Of a stretch of 64,000 nucleotides of DNA, positions 1-11,800 are shown one piece after another. Source of the stretch: Aquarana catesbeiana (taxonomy: Eukaryota > Chordata > Amphibia > Anura > Ranidae); contig NC_133325.1 of the NCBI RefSeq assembly GCF_042186555.1, positions 295,960,263 through 296,024,262 on the forward strand. Direction: 5' to 3'. The position numbers were made by a program, and so were the translations under genes. Position 1 is the stretch's first letter. Every line of letters begins with the position of its first letter. Below the pieces are notes generated by a model. The model was not told where the DNA came from. It saw nothing but the letters and a program-made list of their open reading frames with translations, and made no database searches.

Positions 1-2010
1 TAGAAAGCCGCTGTATGCCAGTAAGGCCGGCTGGACCAATGTACCAATGATCAGGGATTGGTGGATAAAAACTGAACTCAAAAAAGGGAAAAAAACAAAA
101 AAAGTCCCAGAACATTCAAAACTGCCCTAACTCTCCCGGCCCCCAAACCCAAACATATGAGAGCTTTTTTCCCAAAACTGAAAATGCAAAGGGTGGTCAT
201 AGTATAGTCCCTTAACCAACAAACTTTGAAAAGCAGGGGTAATCTGTAGTAACGGGCTTCCGTCCTTGTCCGCACAGAACAAATATATGTAGTGAAACCG
301 CAGTCTAGGAGGAAAAAATATTTTCAAAATTAGCAGGAGAAAATGATCAAAGGGAAAAAGGGGGAACAAGGTGATCAGGTGAACAGTTATCCAGGATAAT
401 CTTTGGTTATGTATCCTACACTGCAGGGTTGGAGACTGTCCCCAGAAACTGGTGGGTGGGAGAAAGCGAGCAGATTGTAAGAGATATAGCGTTCTGTCCC
501 ACTCCACCTCCCCCCATCAACAACCGCAAAGTGGGGGTGCTGGAGACAAAGGGGAGATAACTGTGTTAAAAAGAAACAAAAATGGTGGTCTGGGTAGGAC
601 AGGGGTGCGATTTTGTCGTAAAGGCCACCAGTAGCAGAATGAAGAAGGGAAGGGTTGAGGTTGCGAAGGTTTCTGCGGGTAGTGGTTTGTGGGTTGGCAG
701 CATGGGAGGTAGGAGGTAGGGTAGCATGTAGCTGCATTGCATAGTCCCTATAAGACTCAGTCCCTAAGACTATAATAACAACAGAAAGTCAAGCTGAAAA
801 TCACTCTTTCAGTAATATAGTTCAGGACACAGCTATTTGCAATTATCCTCATATCATCTGAGTTGTGACTTACCCTTTTTAATCAGCTCTGCCAATAAAT
901 GCTCTCCCCCAATTACAATCTAAAAAGTAAAGCTAGTCTGAAATTCAATCTTTGGATGGCCCTGCTTGGAAGGCCCTGTTGACTGGGAGAGCGAAGGACC
1001 TGGGCAGAAAAGTTGGCCTAACAGTGACTGCTGCAATGGATACCAGCGGTCTTATATAACATCCGGCAACAAGAGATTTGACCATCCATGCTGTTTAGTG
1101 TGCATGAGTTAATCTTTAGGATTCCATTAAATCTTTATGTGTATGGCCAGCCTAAGATGCCTCTGGGCCTATTGAGATCTGCTAGTCTTAACCCTGCAGT
1201 AAAGCTGAACAAAACATATACTGGACACCATATTACACAGATATTTGCACGCTGCACACTTAACCCCTTCTAAAATTTGAAGGAAGAACAATGAAGTAAC
1301 ACACTGTTAACAACAAAAATACCACACTTTGATTTTTTATTATGCTCTCATTTATTATGTTATACCCAAGTTAACATAGTCCACTCTGTAAATAAATAAA
1401 TAAAAATATCCCCTCCTTTAAAAAAAAAAGTGTAAGTTCCCTTAGTATCTATTGCAATTGGTGTTCTGGACAATCTAAAAGCGGACACAAAAGCAGATGT
1501 GCAGATTGCAGCTGTCACATATACATAAAAAACACTGGCCACTGGTACACCAGACTTGCGTGAAGTGTATGTCATGCCAAAATTTTTTGTCTTTGTTTTG
1601 GATAGAATGGAGGAACGTTAAATTCCCTGTCAAGTTTGTGCTGCTACCTGGGGCTCCGTTGAATGATTTTCTCTCACTTCCTGTCCTGCTGAGAACGTTT
1701 TAACAGAAAGGAAATGGGGGGAACTCTCTAACAGCAATAAATATCTGCCCAAGATTTTACAAAGGAATGCACCGATGACATTGCTATGTGAGAAAAGCTG
1801 ACATAATTCAAGACAGAAAAGTGTGCTTTGAAAGATATTTATAGCATTTCATTTATTCCATTCAAATTATGAAAAAATATGACAGCATGTAAACAAAAGT
1901 AATTATGTATTATAGAAATTTGAAAAATAGAAATAGAAAACTGGGAGGAAGGCCTCCATAAGAGACCCTCATTTGGTAGACCATGTAGGTCTGGTACCTC
2001 ATCTTAATGA
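1..2010. other. intergenic, nothing recognised
   Basis: There are only short frames with no family resemblance and no clear splice-bounded exon on either strand. The stretch lies downstream of the 3' end of adprhl1. Confidence 0.5.
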
Positions 2011-3033
2011 ATAATATAAAAAATAATGGACCCTAACAAACTAAATATGGACTATAATGGTACACGATTTTTGTAAAAAATATCAAAAGGTATTTATTTA
2101 TGATAAAGAATTAACATGTATACATATCGACAAACATACAAAACACACAAAAGCTGCACATAAAACATTACCAAAACCATCTAGTACTCCTTAAATACAG
2201 ATTCTCGGTGGCTCCCCATAGTAGAGCAAAGTGAGTTGTTGTGATTTTGACGCAGTTTGTGTTTCGCAGGAAGTAACCAGCAACTTTCAGGAAAAGTTTG
2301 AGCAAGAACACTAAAAATGGAATGGTACATATGTCAGTTACAGTAAGTATACTGGGTGACCAGTTGTCATTACATATCCCACGGTTAATAGTCGAAAATG
2401 TCAAAATAGCCCTTTACTCTGTTTCCCAATTTGTAATAAATCAAGGTGTAATGAGGTATACAGTCTGAGGGGCCATATGGGTAGGTATTTTTCAACTAAA
2501 GGAATATTACAGGGGATTAATATTATCTATTAAAGATGTACTGTAATGGTTGATGTCAACAATGCGTTATCATGCTAGATCTCTGTGCAATCTTTGTATG
2601 GGACGTAATCTTTGTATGGTACATTTCTTTCATGTTTCGCCAAGTATTATGTATCTTCTAAGCCTGCAGTACTTGAAATGACCACATGGTGGTCAACCTG
2701 TAACTGACATATGTACCATTCCAATTTTAGTGTTTTTGCTGAAACTTTTCCTGAAGAAGCGGGTTACTTTCTGCGAAACACAAACTGCATCGAAATCACA
2801 GCAACTCACCGTGCTCTACTAAAGGGGGGTCGCCGAGAATCAGTATTCAAGGAGTACTAGATGGTTTTTGGTGTTGTTTTATGTGCAGCTTTTGTGTGTT
2901 TTGTACGTTTTTCGTTTTGTATACATGTGCAGTTTTTATCATAAATAAATACCTTTTGATATTTTTTACAAAAATTGGGTACTGTTATAGTCCTTTTATT
3001 TAGTTTGTTAGGGACCATTATTTTGTATATTAT
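2011..3033. mobile_element. foldback element with about 330-bp inverted arms
   Basis: The left arm (about 2011-2344) is the reverse complement of the right arm (about 2697-3033), with scattered mismatches. Landmarks are TAATGGACCCTAACAAAC on the left against GTTTGTTAGGGACCATTA on the right, and ACATATGTCAGTTACAG on the left against TAACTGACATATGT on the right. The 350-bp centre is unrelated AT-rich sequence. There is no coding capacity, so it is a non-autonomous DNA transposon of unassigned superfamily. Confidence 0.8.
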
Positions 3034-3683
3034 AGAAAGCTGGCAGTACATTGCAGAATTTAGGTTTAGTTTCAGAAAATTCATCTAAGTGCTCAGACAA
3101 AGATATTGTTAGAGATATTGATGTATTAGAGATGGTGATAATGACCATGATAACAAAGACACAAGGCTTTGAAAATTAGAACAACTTCAACAGAAAAGCT
3201 AGCTGCAAAATGAGTTCATTAACTATTGCACCATTAAAATGATCACCTAGTTAAGAAAATAAATGTATAGTCAACAACAGTGATCTAGTAACATTACGAG
3301 GAAGGCATATGTTGGCTGACAACATTCTGATCCTATCAGGCATTCTGATGTCCAAATGCATAAATGCCCTAAAATAGCCTTTGCTAATTAAGGTTTCTCC
3401 GACCTTGTTGCAAGGGATTGCTTGGGCAGTGAGCAGTGGCAGATTGATCTCCCATTTATAGTGCTTGAGTAGTTCTCTACCAACACCATTCAGCAAAACA
3501 GCGATTGTTGGTTCAGTGGTGTCTCCCATCTTGTCTCTCAGGTAGCCACTGACACCAATGATCTTTTTAGCTGTCTATAAAGGGCCCTACAAACCACCAA
3601 TGCAAGCACAATTCCACATGACCACTGATATAAAGGAGCTGTTCTCCCACTGATGATCATTGTAATTGGGCCCTACCACTAAA

Positions 3684-4145
3684 GCCTAGTACACACCACT
3701 AGTGTTTTTTCCTTCAACCTGCTGGGTTGAAGGAAAAAAACGAACAGCTCTGGTTGGAGCAACTGTACTAACAATCCAATGTTAGTACAGTGATCTCCCC
3801 TGCTGTTCTATTGTGTTCTGACAGGGGGATGACCCCCCCCCACCAGAACACTCCGATCTGCACTCTCAGTCGTTTGCTGATGGGGAGCCAGTCAGCTGCT
3901 GGTTTTCCAGCATGCATGTCCAACAGAAGGCGGGCAAATGGTTCAATAAAAACTGTCCGACATTAGGCCCGTGTGTATGGCAGCCGGTCCGACAGAAGCC
4001 AACTAATTCTGTCGGACGCGCATCCTGGAAAACCATCAGCCAAACGGCTCCCGATCAGCGCTCTCAGCCAATTCAACCATTGGCTGAGAGCGCTGACCGG
4101 ACTATTGTGGCGTGGGGGCCGATATTCAGCCTGTGTGTACTAGAC
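3684..4145. mobile_element. MITE, ends GCCTAGTACACAC
   Basis: The terminal inverted repeats read GCCTAGTACACAC and GTGTGTACTAGACC. Internally, 3870-3915 pairs imperfectly with 4020-4075, and a small hairpin lies at 3715-3737 (CCTTCAACC/GGTTGAAGG). It is a non-coding palindromic element. Confidence 0.7.
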
Positions 4146-4860
4146 CTTACACTCAGTGTAAGGGAGGCTTCTTCACTGATCATATTGTAAGGTGGTCTTT
4201 TTGTACAAATCACCAGTGTAGTGGTCCCTTCTCTCACTAACCACTAATGTAACCACTAATGTAAGGGTTCACTAAGCTGACAACATTCTGTAAGGGGTAT
4301 TTCTCCACTAAACACTAAGGGTGAGCTTCAGTATTAGTTTGAACAGCAATTCAACAAGAACTCAGCTTTTTTGTGGTTTGGTGAACTGCTGCACAAACTG
4401 ATTATTTTAAGCCAGTTCCTCAGCCCAAATTCTCAGCTTTTCATCATAAACAAACTAGCTTGGGATTGTAGGTGACATCATTAACCATATAAAATCCCTG
4501 TCTGATTCTTATACAAACAGCAGTTGGCTGTAATTTTGTGGCAGTAGTGCTACTGCTGCAATATGGCAGATCACCTCCAGGTTGGTGTTTGTAAGTAAAC
4601 CAATCAGGTATCCTGGGTGACGTCTTTAAACAATTATGGTCATGATCATATTTGGTTAATGACTTCCCCAGGATCCTCAACTAATTTGTTTACAAACACC
4701 ATTCAACTAAGGATCTGTAATATTATTGTAGAAGTACTGCTGAAGACCTCCAGCAAACCAAACTATGCTCAGTTTGGTCATTCCTAATAAAAACCAATGG
4801 TTTGGAGACGCTACAATTTAATCTGTTGATGTTACTTTCTATCCGTTATAATTATTTATT
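4146..4860. other. no gene seen
   Basis: The stretch contains a short degenerate repeat of the type CACTAATGTAAG (about 4200-4330) and otherwise unremarkable AT-rich sequence. Confidence 0.4.
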
Positions 4861-5303
4861 TAAAGTGGTTGTGAACCTCAGTGATGGAATCTGAGCAAAG
4901 CACATATATACCTGTAGTGTTTACGTATCTCTCCAAAGCTCTAAGTGTTGTTTCTCTCCAGTGCTTCGTTCCACTGTTTTTACCAGCATGTCTTGCTTCT
5001 AAGATGTTTTCCTGACATTTGAGATAAAATTTGTGGCGGGGAGGGAGCTCGGAATGGAGCTTGTCTATTCAGAACAGGGGGTGTGTTCCTTTCCTCCAAT
5101 CAGCTCTCACACAGTGTAACTGCAGCATCCCTGCCCCCTCCTCTGTGCTCCTGACAGATGAAGAAGGATTTTTAACACAATCTGCCCTTTTGAAGGGGTA
5201 TAGGGAAGGGAAGACTGCAGATAAACAAGAAAAACCTTTGCAGGAGGTTTACCTTTGAAACCTCTGTGTATCATCTGAGGCTGTTTACTTCACAACCATT
5301 TTA
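4861..5303. mobile_element. MITE, ends TAAAGTGGTTGTGAA
   Basis: TAAAGTGGTTGTGAAC at the left pairs with TTCACAACCATTTTA at the right. Related ends occur at 49709 and, as single ends, near 25170 and 59785, so this is a multi-copy family. Confidence 0.7.
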
Positions 5304-5305
5304 TT
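5300..5305 (-). terminator. adprhl1: candidate poly(A) signal AATAAA for adprhl1
   Basis: The first minus-strand AATAAA I find downstream of the exon 8 stop is about 340 bases away, at the edge of a MITE terminal repeat. I see no other support, and the true 3' end could be further downstream. Confidence 0.25.
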
Positions 5306-5643
5306 TTATGGAAAAATATTGAAAATAATTTTGTCATATAAAGGACGAAGTGTTAAAAATGATCTGTTGTGGCTATTAAATATGCTAGGTAAGCCCCATT
5401 ATCTATTTTTTAAATTATGATTATATCTATAACTTACTGATCACTTACTTTTTACCAAAGTAAAACCATGTCTACGCAAGAACTGACATTGCAGGGTAAG
5501 GAATAAAGTGCATATCTGGTTCTATATCTAAACACAGTGAGCTCTGAAAAAGAAAAAAACGGTCCACAAATTAAAGGTATGATTGACATTCTGTCTGTGG
5601 ATGTTTTAACATTCCATATTATAATAAGTGCATAAACCAGACT
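5306..5643 (-). other. adprhl1: probable 3' untranslated region of adprhl1
   Basis: This sequence directly follows the stop codon of exon 8. It is AT-rich, has no long frame and shows no recognisable repeat. Confidence 0.4.
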
Positions 5644-8600
5644 TTATGTATGATGTTTAAAGGTATCACAGGCTCTCACAACAAGTGGTTTAAATAATTG
5701 TTTTGATATTGCTGTGTCCCTATAACTTTGCACTTTATATTTTTTTAGATCATTTATGGTAATATTTGTACTCTGTGTATGCCTTGGTCTGGAGTGCTGA
5801 TCACTGGTCAGATCTTTAGAAGATGGTATCTGATATTTGGAAGTAACTTTTCTTTCTGTTACATAGGAGTTGCCTTGACAATGCTTGGTAGACTCTTCTC
5901 TGCCTTTTATAATTGCCATTGTGGGAGTTTCTTTTCTTTTCTCACAGTTATCTACTTGACTGAGAGATTTTAAAATATTGAAACTGGCATTACTTGCTCT
6001 TTGAAGTCCAGACACCACTGAACTCTGCTCACCTGGGTTGTCACTGGGTGATGGTGTCTCATTTTTTATGGTGTCTTTTCTACTCACTGCATGAAAGTTC
6101 TCATTTAAATAATCAGTTGATGTTCTGTTTGCCACTATGTCTTTGGGTTGTTTCTTTTCATAAAACAAGGCATCAGGTGTCACTGACAGCTGATTTTCTT
6201 CTCTGTTCTCTAGATATTTTTTATCAAAATCTGCCAATTTATGGTCACAACTTGCCTGTTTTTGACCATTTACCTCCACTGATAAAAGTTTGTTTTTCAA
6301 AACTTCTGGTTGCTTGTCCAACTCTAAAGCATTCCAGCTGCCAACATTCTTGGTCTCTGGTGCACAGGAGAATGAGCCCTGTTGATCAGCGCATTCCTTA
6401 GTTATTTGAAATTTAGAAGTTCCTCTACTAAGTAAGTCAACTGACCCAAGCTGATTCGGAGGTTCTTGTGATTGTAGCATTGCCTGTTGTAATACCTTAG
6501 GCTTTAAAAAATGTGAGGTATTACAGTTATTTATCTGCTTTTGTTTTTGTCCCATTGATAATGATTGCCCCTTCATCAAGTTTTCAGTTTGCTTGGCAAA
6601 GTTTGGGACTTCTGAAATGCTTTGATGCACTTTGATATCTTCCTTCAAAGCCATTCCAAATGGAACTTGAGGCTCTATGGTAAAATTAGCTTTATCTGTA
6701 AGACTGAGAATGGATGGAATAACTACTGGTAAATGTTTTTGTTCATTAAATTCACAGCACTTTCCATATTTGGATTCCAATTTTATGTTTCTGTTCTTAT
6801 ATATGTTGTTTTCTGATACAGAATGATTTTGGTATGATATGCCATAAGGAAGAGGTTCTGATATTTTCTTACTGGAATCTGTTGAATTTATAGCATTTCT
6901 AGAAATGTCCATATTTCTCCCGATTTCCCTAATTGAAAGTAAACCAATACTATTTTTTGAAGCTACTAGCATTACATTTTTATCAGTGTAGTCAAAATTA
7001 TCAGCAGTTCTTGTGCACTCATTGTCATTCTGCTTTCCACATATGGGAACATTAAGCTGCTTAGGACTTTCTGACACCACGCACATGGGCATGTTATCAG
7101 TAATGCTAATTTCCTCTTTTTCGTCAGTCTCTTGAAACCTTTCTGTGTAACTGTTTTCATTCTGCATTCCACAAATGGCCACAGTCATCTGTTTTGCATC
7201 TTTTGACTCCGGGCAAAGGGGTATATTATCAGTATCACTACCTCCTTCTTCTTTGTCAGCCTGTTGAAACTTTTTTGTATAACTATTATCATTTTGTGTT
7301 CCACAGGTGGACATATTTAACAGCTTAGGACCTTCAGTCTCCAGGTACACAGACGTAATATCAGTATTGCTTTTCCCCTCATCGTTGTCAGAGCATTCTA
7401 ACCTTTTTGCATAGCTATTATTCTTTTGTTTAACATTGAGTACTTTTTCTGATTCATTATTATCTTGCACAGGACCTGTAACATTATTATCTTCAGATTT
7501 AGGTTTACTATTGGTAGTGTCCCAAATCTGTCCATCATCGTCTAGTTCACATGCTTTGGTTTCACTGGCATCTTTCAGGTCTTTGTCAGAAATGCTGTTG
7601 AGCATAGAATCTTTGCAGCTGGCATAAACATGTAAACTACTGGTGTTAATGTGTTTTACTGTTTCTATTTCATCATGACCAACCACAACCTGGATATCTA
7701 AAAAACATTTGTCTATTGTGTCCAGAGTATTATTACTGTCTGATTCATTTATAGATGTGTTTTTCCGATTTTTACCTTTTACAGTACTTAGATTACAACA
7801 ATGTTTGTTTTCTGTTAGTTCTTTTTCTTCTCTTTGCCCATCTATACACCTGTTATTCTTTATTTCCATGTCTAACTGTTTACAACCAGTAGAAGGGCTA
7901 CTGACATTTAAGCAAACCACTTGGTTGCATATATCATTTTGGCACAGTTGTTCTCCTGTATCCATCTCCTTAGAACTAGGCTTTAATGCCTCTGAAGTAT
8001 ACACGTTTATTATCTTACTAGTAGGCAGAAAGGTGTGAATACTTTGCTCACTTAACTCTGCATAGTCAAGCTCTGGGGTTTCAAGACATGATGCAGTTTT
8101 TATGGTGGTATGTGCCACAAGGGCCACATGATCCTCAGCATGTCTTATGTGTTTAATGCTTAAAGGTATTTCTTTCTTCACAGTTTGCTCTTTGGGAACC
8201 AATGGAGATTTCACAACTTTTACAGAGCAAATCATAGAGTTTTGTTCAAACTTTTCTTTAAGAGTGTCAATAACAGTTCCTTTGAAATGCATTTTGGGAG
8301 TAAACTTCTTTGAATTTGTTGGTTTTGTGTTTTTATTTTCTTTTTCTTCTGCGGCTGCAAATTTGTTCAGAATAGATTTCACTCTGCCTTTTCCATTAAC
8401 TTTATTCCATTGATTCTTATCAGTACGAAAGTGAAGGTCATTTTCAAATTTTTCTTCTTTGTTGAATTTAAATTTTGAGGCATCCAATTTTTTAACAATA
8501 CTACCTATTGAACGTGGGACAGTGTGACTGTTCTCCTTAAAGGTAAGCTTTCCTACTTCTTTTGTTTTTTTCATTGGGGGTTCATGATTTGGATTTAAAA

Positions 8601-8875
8601 ACTTAGACTGTATCAGTTGAAATCTGGTTGGTCGTATAGCTTTCTTGATATTTGGTTGTTCTTGCGCTTTATTGTGTGCTTTATTTTTGAGAACTTTGGT
8701 TGGCGGCTCTTCTGTGATAGTTTTTGTGGCATCAGAATCTTCCAAACTAATAATGTAGCAGAGCAGGCTACTAAGAACAGCACATTCCCCTGGGTTTCCA
8801 TTTTTTTTTATCTTCTTCTTTAGGACAAGTGGATCTACTAACCTCAGACTTGCTGGAGTCACTGACTTTTTGGTG
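5644..8875 (-). CDS. adprhl1: adprhl1 exon 8, long C-terminal extension (about 1077 residues)
   Basis: This is one uninterrupted frame of 3232 bp from the acceptor CATTTTTTTTTATACAG (before 8875) to the TAA at 5646-5644. The first base completes an Asn codon with the AA of exon 7, giving SSKE-N-TKKSVTP. There is no good ATG near the start, which argues for splicing onto an upstream exon. The first 200 residues are basic and look conserved, with TRFQLIQSKFLNPN, KKTKEVGKLTFKE, GRVKSILNKFAAAEEKENK and FKGTVIDTLKEKFEQ; they recall short motifs of muscle actin-binding proteins. The middle is acidic, Asn/Ser-rich and probably disordered. It holds a 44-residue tandem repeat (DNA 6985-7445). The C-terminus is basic again (ITINDLKKYKVQSYRDTAIS). 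Long ADPRHL1 transcript models with a big last exon exist in other vertebrates to my knowledge. The function of this part is not known to me. Confidence 0.85.
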
Positions 8876-11800
8876 CTGTATAAAAAAAAAATGAAGACCC
8901 CTTGTAGTCATTATAAAAACATTTACTTATGCTACTCACTCTGCTTTATTATGCTGTGTGGATAGGTGAATAAAAGTGTAGTTGCCATCAATATACAATG
9001 GAGTCAGACAAGCTGGATCTCATGTATGAAAGAGATAGCTTTTAAGACCTCAGCTTTACAATAGTAGGCACTTTGCAATAAAAAGAGACATATCACAAGG
9101 CATATGGGTTGTCATAGTGGAGCTCGGCTCTGCTTAGAACATCTTGAATGTTGGCCAAGACTTAATACATTGAAAAACTTGCAAAACATTGTCTTACCAC
9201 ATTATATATATAAGACACATGATAGTTTCACTTATTTCTGCTGTTTGCAGGAAAATTAGTTGATACATCCGTCTCACTGTACTGAACCAACATTCCAAGT
9301 AATGTAATCAACAAATCCTCAAGGAACTAATGACATTACTGTGGTGTTATGTACAAAGTAAATTATGGCACAGCAATGTAAAACTCCTCAAACAATTGAT
9401 ATACTGAATAATGAATACTGAATATGCCTACATCATAGTTATCTCCATTGTATGGGTGATGGATACAACACTCACTGTACAAATGTCATGCTTTATTAGT
9501 AGAGTTCAGCATCATATAAAAGAGCTATGGACAGAGATGGAGCAAACAGTGACATGAAGGATGATGTTTTTCGTTTTAGTCATATGGATGATTGATATTT
9601 TAGATGAAGGTCTAATATCAGTATTATCTCTACAAAATATGAGCTTTAAGTAACTGGGTATAGTATGCACCATCGAATTGCATAGACACTTCTTAGTAAT
9701 AATTATTCAAAGCAAGTCCCATGTAACAAATAGCATAGAGTAAAGAAAATACTATGTATAGACAATCTGGAAACAGCCCTCAAAATGTGGTCTCCAATTT
9801 AATTTTTATATGACGAATACAATATGAGCAATAATATGAAAGAGCCATGCATTTGAATATTTTTCATTCAAACAAATGTATTTTCTTGGCAGATGTACTA
9901 GTTTAAGAATACCATAAATATTTTATCTAGATCAAAGTAACTTAAGTGACACGCCTAAGGATTATATTCTTGGTAATTTCAAGGTCTAATTTTATAATGT
10001 CACTGAACAAATCTGGCCTCATAAATCTAGAGAGCAACAAACTTAATATAACTCAAGACATAACACGTTGAGCATTAAAACCTTTAAAGAACAGGCGATT
10101 CAGCAATAGTCCCTAGGCACAGCTAACACACACTGGGAGACTACTATTATGGGAAAATACACTTTCAGTAAAATGCTAATATTTGTTTATGATTTGGATA
10201 GAGTGAGGCAGGATTTGGCACTCATTTATTACCCAGTGAATAAAAAATGCCCACTCCTGCAAGCCCATCGCTGACAACCAAGGTGCTGGTGTGAACTAAA
10301 TTTCCTGGTCCCCCTTTCTGGAACGTATTCTAATTGGACTGTTATGGAGAATCCACCATAATGCTGGTATCACCAATACCTTATAGATTCTCCATAGAAA
10401 AATATGCATTTTTGTACTGTATCCATGCTATGTAGCTAATAAAGATTAACAACAAGAGTACCGAGTTGCCGGTTTATTTCTACAATGCCTTATAGATCCT
10501 TCATAGACAAATGTGCAAAATTAGAGGAAAGAGGGAACTCAGCTCACACCAGATGCCTGACTGCAATGTAGAGTTATGAAAGAGCCCATATATTAAATTT
10601 TACGTCTTCACATTTTGAGTGCTGAGAAAGGTCTTCTTTGAGCATTGTTAGAAATGTAAATATTAATGGATTTCTTTAAAAAAATAATAGCGAAGTGCAG
10701 TAATTCATAGCAACCAATTAAAATTAACTTTATTGAAGCTAGACCATTTTAACATGGATGCTAGTTGGTTTTTGCATTTTCTGATTTGTTTCTGTTTTAT
10801 TGACTAAGCCTGGAAATCTTGTTTTACAAAAGTGATGGGGCCCATTAGGATGATTGTACCATGTGTCTGATTTCAACTCAAAGTAGCCCTGCAAGCTACC
10901 ACCCAACTGCACTGTTAAAATGAATTAGAGCCCTCAGAGCATCTTAAGCATGAGGAAGTTGACTCCAGCTACAAGCTTGAATAATGGTCTCCTAGTGCAC
11001 AGGTTCCTTATATTTTTAATAAGACATAATAAGAGGATTTCATTGGCATTACAAGATATTTATAATATCATAACATAGCATCTTAAACGGCATCATTTTT
11101 GATGCAGCAAAAGTTTCACTTCTGCTGAATTACATGTATTCCTGCACATTGTACAGTGATGTCCAATACCTATAATTATGTTTATTATTTTGACACATTG
11201 AAGGCTGTTCACAATAAAGGAAGCTATTGGGCACATGCTCAAAATATGCCATGCAAAGCTACATATGAAGCATGATGATGTCTTATGATCAATGAAGTAA
11301 TGAAATATTAAGAGTTTCTACTGTGTACATACGGTATTCATAGGTGTATGGTGAACTTAGAACCTGCAGATTATATAGAATATTGAAAATGTAATGATAA
11401 AAGTCCTTATATACAGTATAAAGATTCTACTGAAGTGTGCAAAAATGTTAAAAAAATAATACATTTTGTGACAATCAGGAGTTCAGGAGTAATCACATGA
11501 ATTAATGTCTTGGACTGTGTATTTGGCGTTTAAATTTGTGAACATATTCAGGAAAATATAATATAAGCTAAAACATATCAAGGCCAAGAGGGGAAACATT
11601 AATGCTAAGTTACTACTTTATCCATTCAAAATAGATAATAAGGAACTCTATTCTGTCAACCTTTCCCCGTGGCTTTATGAATAAACCCTGGCTCAATCTG
11701 CTGAATAAAAATATCATTAAAATGAATGACAAGAGTGTTCCCCCTTACAGGTAAGTGTAGAAAAGAACAATGGCCCTGAGATCTCCTTGTCCCAATGAAT

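Noticed and set aside
3251..3529. Minus-strand frame of 92 codons (MGDTTEPTIAVLLNGVGREL...)
   Set aside because: No family resemblance, no splice borders and a length not unusual for this much DNA.
5779..8823. Several plus-strand frames over 60 codons
   Set aside because: They are antisense shadows of adprhl1 exon 8.
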